Part shown: one piece after another, positions 59,784 to 64,000 of the stretch | Position numbering within the stretch: the first letter of the stretch is position 1 | Layout: each line of letters opens with the position of its first letter | Made by a program: the position numbers and the translations under genes | Source: Chondrus crispus | Taxonomy: Eukaryota; Rhodophyta; Florideophyceae; Gigartinales; Gigartinaceae | Reading direction: 5' to 3' | Length of the DNA: 64,000 bases | NCBI RefSeq assembly: GCF_000350225.1 | Contig: NW_005179026.1 | Coordinates: 496,001-560,000, forward strand | The notes under the pieces: model-generated | The model's database searches: none | What the model was told of the DNA's origin: nothing | What the model saw: the letters and a program-made list of their open reading frames with translations, nothing else

Positions 59784-60490
59784 CGTATTGCTGACATCAA
59801 TGCTGGTATTTTTGTATGTCCGATATGCCTTGAAACGCAGCGCTTTGGAAGTCTCGACTCGACTTCGCTGTGACAGAACAGCGGAAGGTCGAGAGATCAG
59901 CGTAGCCTAAAATGGGATGAAAAGTCCTGATTGAATGGTGCTGCTGAAATTGGCTCGAAACAATGCATTTTCGGAGCGATGGTATTTCACGAGTAAGGCC
60001 TTATTGCACGGATTTCGTCCAATGGCTCAACATCTGCTCCGCACGCCAGCAGACAATGATGTGATATCTCGTTAAATCAGCAGTGGGGGTGGTCAACATC
60101 CCGCCAATCTGGGTTCGTCAGTGAATAGGTGAACTTTTCATGCGTCCTCGAATTCCAACTGACGTTTCCCGCTCTTCCCCTACTTTATGTCTGAAATGAT
60201 ACCAAATTCCGATTAAGGTCGCAATCTGGCATTGGGAAATATATCTGTGATCTCATGGATCCTCGTACGCCCGCATTTATCAGGTTGCTACGGGGACCAC
60301 CGTACGCTCACATCGCTCGAATTCAAGCTTACTTCTGATGTCGCTGGGAAGAGTCTCTAATGGAACTTCCTTGTAACGTTCTTGTCAAGCTCAAAACCTG
60401 GCCTTCAAACAGGAAAGGAATACACGCAAGTGGAGCCATTCGATCCCGCGCACCGTCGCGTGCGATTCCAGGGCTTTGCTATAGGAAACC
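59784..60490. other. Intergenic region, nothing recognised
   Basis: It separates the zinc-finger ORF from the transposase relic. No motif seen on either strand. Confidence 0.45.
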
Positions 60491-62236
60491 TTAAACATTT
60501 TTAGTGCCCACAATCTTCATTCGAATAGTCTGATCTTTCAGAGTCCTCGGCGTCACTCTCCGAACTGCCGTGAAGAGCCGCATTTCCGTTGTGCAGTTGT
60601 GTGATTCATCTTCATGAAAATCAGGACTTGAGACCTGATATTCTTGTGCAAATTCATCAGGGAAGTCGCCAAAGTTTGTATTGCTGTCCTCTGAAACACA
60701 TTGACAGGACGTACAGTTGCATTTGATGGGATCACTGAGGAACTCTATAAGCTTGGCGTCCTCCATATCAGATAATCGATATTTTCGATGAAAACTGGCT
60801 GCTAGATTGAGAAAGGCAAATCTTATACAAAGAAATGGGACAAGATTCTCACCCTTTAGATAGCGCATATGATGTACAGCTTTGTCAATACGGGCGTTGA
60901 ACGATTCTGCGGCAGTAGTTCGATCAGGGTCCAGTTCCCGGTAGCTGTCAGGATCGAAGAACGAAGAACATTTGTAGGCCTTATAGTGGAATCGATCGAC
61001 AACGACACGGCTCATATGCAATAACCAAGGAACCCTCAAAATGGTTGATGCAAACAAGTTGCAAGCGTTGTCATAGCAGATCACTCTCGGAGGAACTTGA
61101 AAATGGCTGAGCCAAGCGGACAGAGCCAGAGCTGTCGATTCGGCCTTTGTCATTACAACGAAACCGATGACCTTTGGATTTTCACACGCACACTGAATGG
61201 TCGAAAGGCCAGGAGAATGACGTTCTGATACAGGATAGTTTTTTGAACAGTCGTGAGTTTCTTTTTCTTCAAAAACTATTCCTGGACGAAAACCTTTCCT
61301 TCCTGGAAAGCATATAACAGTTGACTCTTCCTCATCAGTACCATCAGAATCTGAAACTTCATCCGATCCATGGCGTTTCATACATTCAATCATGACCGAG
61401 CCGTATTTTGTCCAGTAATCAAGACTTTCTGTAGCAACGAAACAGTCGAACCTCTCGAAGTAGCTCTGTGCTGTTTTCATGTGTCGCTTTAAGCAGTTGG
61501 ACACTGCCGTCGTAACATCCTGAATAGTGTTAATCATTACCAATCGAACTCCCAAAAGCTCACGACAGAATCTTGCGAGGGCTGCATTCACGGCAGAGAG
61601 TTTTTCGAGGTTAACTGACAATGAGGTGCTGCATAGAGGGAACGGGAAGGAGTTGGGACTCGCCACATGCTCACACCGTGATATCTCATCCAAGGCACAT
61701 GCTATCCGTTCGTGGAATTGAAGCAAGGGCTCGGTCATGGTCACAAAACTTCTCTTCAAGGTTCCTGAATGGTCAAAGCGCTCACGGAAATCTGACTCGA
61801 ACGGCACAATAACGTCAAGCCAGAATGATCAATGAGAAAAAAACTCGATCAGACCTGGCAAGGATTCCGAAAACTGTTCTGCCCTCCATGGCTTGATCCT
61901 GAACAATACTTTCGATATGCCTGTACTTGAAGCCGAGACACGACCAACTTGTTTTTCATCGTCTTCGCTCTCATGCTCTCGTTCGAGCAAGGGATCTTCG
62001 CTGTCTGCCTCGGGAACCACATTTTAGTCATCAGAAATTTCTCCAGGTGCAAGGAACAATGAAAAACAGGTTTGTAAGAGCTCAAAAGCTTTACGTGAGT
62101 CTCTTGAACGCTCTACTTTTTTGTGTTTCTGGATGCAAAGGTCCGAGTGAACGAGGTCGCGAGTCCAGGAGCGTCCACATAAACAAGTATCAGAGTCAAG
62201 GTATATTCTCAGCAGGTCAATGAAATTTGGTTTCAT
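60491..62236 (-). pseudogene. KDZ/Zisupton-like transposase, catalytic half
   Basis: One reading frame of 581 codons is interrupted by TAA (62021-62023) and TGA (61829-61831). Features include TCLCGRSWTRDLVHSDLC (zinc-binding), an acidic stretch, VICYDNACNLF with a candidate catalytic Asp, VVVDRFHYKAYKCSSFF, and TTAAESFNARIDKAVHHMRY with a candidate Glu. A CNCTSCQCVSED cysteine motif follows near the C-terminus. The DNAC, DRFHxxxxKCS and ESFN order resembles Kyakuja-Dileera-Zisupton transposases known from fungi, animals and algae. The family call rests on motif pattern only. Confidence 0.55.
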
Positions 62237-62243
62237 GGGGTTA

Positions 62244-63978
62244 TCAGTCCTTCTTTTGTTGTTCGTAAGGAAGTGAGAGCCACTTCAATCTGACTCGAAA
62301 GATTTTCATTTTGCGCTCTCTTTGAAAAATCCGGATCTCACTACGCATACGGCTGCACAAGTTTTTTATGCCTTTTCTGTTTTCAAGGCCTTTGACCATG
62401 CGTTGGTCCTTTCTGATCTCTCTAGGCCCACAAAGACTCGCCGGATTTCGTTTGAAAGCCGAGAGTTTCCCGAGAATTCCTGCCGCTGTGCCATCAATGA
62501 CGATTGCTTTGAATAGTTTCACGCCACTCACGTCGATATCTTCCAGCCCGAGTTTTATCAGATCGGATTCATCCAGAGGAACTTCGCATTCGTTGCAACA
62601 AAAGAGCTTGGAGGTGACTCTATCACTGTGTGTGTCAATTGTTCGAAGAAACGTTTGGAATGCGTCGTTGGCTCTCCGGCGACTTTGAAAATCCTCGCCT
62701 GCGACATTATCGGCTTTCTCCTGTCGCATGAAACGCTGTAAGGTACTGTCTGCACTGCTGATTAGCTTCGATGTTTGGTACGATGACCTTAGAGAGTTTC
62801 GTTGCTGGCATACACCGTGGATCCAGATGCATCTGGATCCACGTACATGTACAGAAGATCCACTGTGAATGCCGAGTCTCTGCGGATTGAAAACACTCGT
62901 GATCACTTCCCCGTGAGGTATACAAGTTTCATGCATGTTGGACACCACCCGTCTACAACTCGGAGCATTGGAGCACCATGACTCAAAGTGAAGAGTCTAA
63001 TAGTCCTCATTTGCGAGAATGAGTATTTGGTTTGAATCCGATCACAAGCGGGACAGGTGGAACGCCCGCCGTCTGACAAATGAAGGATGTATCCAGACTT
63101 CAGATTCTCCAATGGACTTGCAATCACCAGGGTGCTGTTCCGATCGCCTCTACATAGAAGAAGACTACGGGGATGATTGTTTTTTGCGCACTTTTTAAGT
63201 GTATCTTTGTCATTGATCTTCACCGGAATATCACACCAATCTGTGTCTCCATCGACTCCCTCAAAAGCTTGTTCGAAACTTGAGGCGGACTCCGAATTCT
63301 CACCCACATCCTCCACGGACTTGTTAGAGACTCGACAAGATTCTTCATGTATACACGTACTTCTTCTGTAAGTGGAACCTCTGCAAAGTTGGCACTGAAA
63401 GGTTTGCCGTCCATACGGAGAACGGGTGCAAAAATGCATTTTTCTGAGTCGAAAACAACCCAAAAAGACCTCATATGGGCAATCGTCCTTCTTTGGAAAA
63501 GGGCACCGTCGTTTCTCCTTTGAAGCTCTGCGCATGGGAACTGTTCAGAAGTGTTCATGGCTGGGCTTGCAAAATGGGTTTCGCTTCTGTCTAAAATATA
63601 TTTGATTCTAGCCAAAAATTTTGCATCATTTTGACAGGTAGAGGTATGATGGCAGGGTTGACTCACAATACAGGGGCCTGATACAAAGCTGCATGTGCAT
63701 TGAATGAGAAGGTTGGCATCCTCTACGGAAGAGTTGAGACAGACCGTTTTGGGCGGCCTCCGAGCTGTTTGCCACAAAATACTTATTGTTTTTTCTTTCG
63801 CTGACAAATATCGGGTGCACCGCAGGGCTGAAATTACTCCTAGTTCTCTTCCTCGGAAGAGAGCGTGTGCGACTTTAATGGTGCTTTCATCATCATTGGG
63901 ATCCTTCAGATATTCGATGAAATGTCTGGATGAAGCAAGCGCAGCTGAAAACATTTGCTCTTCTGTCATTGCAATCAC
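62244..63978 (-). pseudogene. KDZ/Zisupton-like transposase, N-terminal half
   Basis: Three frames overlap. 63220-63978 (open past the right edge) has CTCSFVSGPC and QPCHHTSTC. 62903-63535 has FQCQLCRGSTYRRSTCIHEESC, STCPACDR and WCPTCMKLVYLTGK. 62244-62948 has KLFCCNECEVPLD and AIVIDGTAAGILG, a plausible first catalytic Asp. The repeated CxxC/CxC motifs before an IDGTA block match KDZ N-termini. Frameshifts near 63400 and 62910 break the gene. Confidence 0.5.
62816..62843. repeat. 28-bp perfect palindrome
   Basis: CGTGGATCCAGAT and its exact complement meet at the GC centre of TGCA. It lies inside the transposase relic, in a segment where the reading frame is disturbed. Confidence 0.9.
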
Positions 63979-64000
63979 ATTAGAAATCCTGTTGTTTGAA

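Noticed and set aside
60491..62236. Reassigned stop codons or programmed readthrough to explain the many single in-frame stops
   Set aside because: TAA, TAG and TGA all occur as single interruptions, and they lie almost only in transposon or repeat-rich genes. Ordinary decay explains this better.

Overview
The window looks like a repeat-rich piece of a nuclear chromosome from a eukaryotic alga. A florideophyte red alga such as Chondrus crispus is the best guess: compact, mostly intronless reading frames, many Ty1/copia elements, PIF/Harbinger and KDZ-like transposases, and an NB-ARC/WD40 gene. The taxon is inferred from gene content only. There is one assembly gap (26782-26918). I found no rRNA, tRNA, CRISPR or bacterial operon.

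Layout. 1-4960: low-complexity ORFs, then a Myb/SANT-like gene facing an acidic-repeat ORF. 5469-10008: young Copia-1 with a perfect 5-bp target duplication, inserted into a minus-strand ORF. 10838-12006: G-rich minisatellites. 13206-14504: an intact PIF/Harbinger transposase. 15669-16273: a 595-bp non-autonomous element with inverted ends and a CTCAA duplication. 16617-20088: an NLR-like unit (N-terminal segment, NB-ARC, winged-helix/ARC, near-identical WD40 repeats) broken by frameshifts and one nonsense codon. 20100-23300: mostly non-coding, with a small inverted-repeat element. 23585-24886: a second Harbinger transposase with one nonsense codon. 25461-26362: a Ty3/gypsy gag relic.

27905-32605: Copia-2 (minus strand). 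34310-45489: a three-level nest. Copia-5 (YVDD type, minus, TSD ATATT) is interrupted in its RNase H by a TIR element (34740-41427, TSD TGCGA), which is interrupted by Copia-3 (34996-39790, TSD CGGAC). 45490-49340: nothing recognised. 49464-49757: a small secreted cysteine-rich protein gene with a TATA box. 50025-~52990: 5'-truncated Copia-4 (minus). 53247-57274: a broken Sen1/UPF1-like RNA helicase. 58575-59783: a PHD-like zinc-finger ORF. 60491-64000: a KDZ/Zisupton-like transposase relic running off the right edge.

Most notable. (1) In Copia-1, -2 and -3 the start of U3 is present twice, 50-57 bp apart, at the 3' LTR, while the 5' LTR has only the short form although its TSD is perfect; Copia-4, which has no 5' LTR, shows the same 3' structure. 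This suggests a recurrent jump during plus-strand synthesis. (2) Copia-1, -2 and -3 have a primer site matching the anticodon region of initiator tRNA-Met directly after the 5' LTR, as in Drosophila copia. (3) The WD40 repeats differ at a few fixed positions, as in fungal allorecognition NLRs, and the nonsense codon lies at one of these positions.
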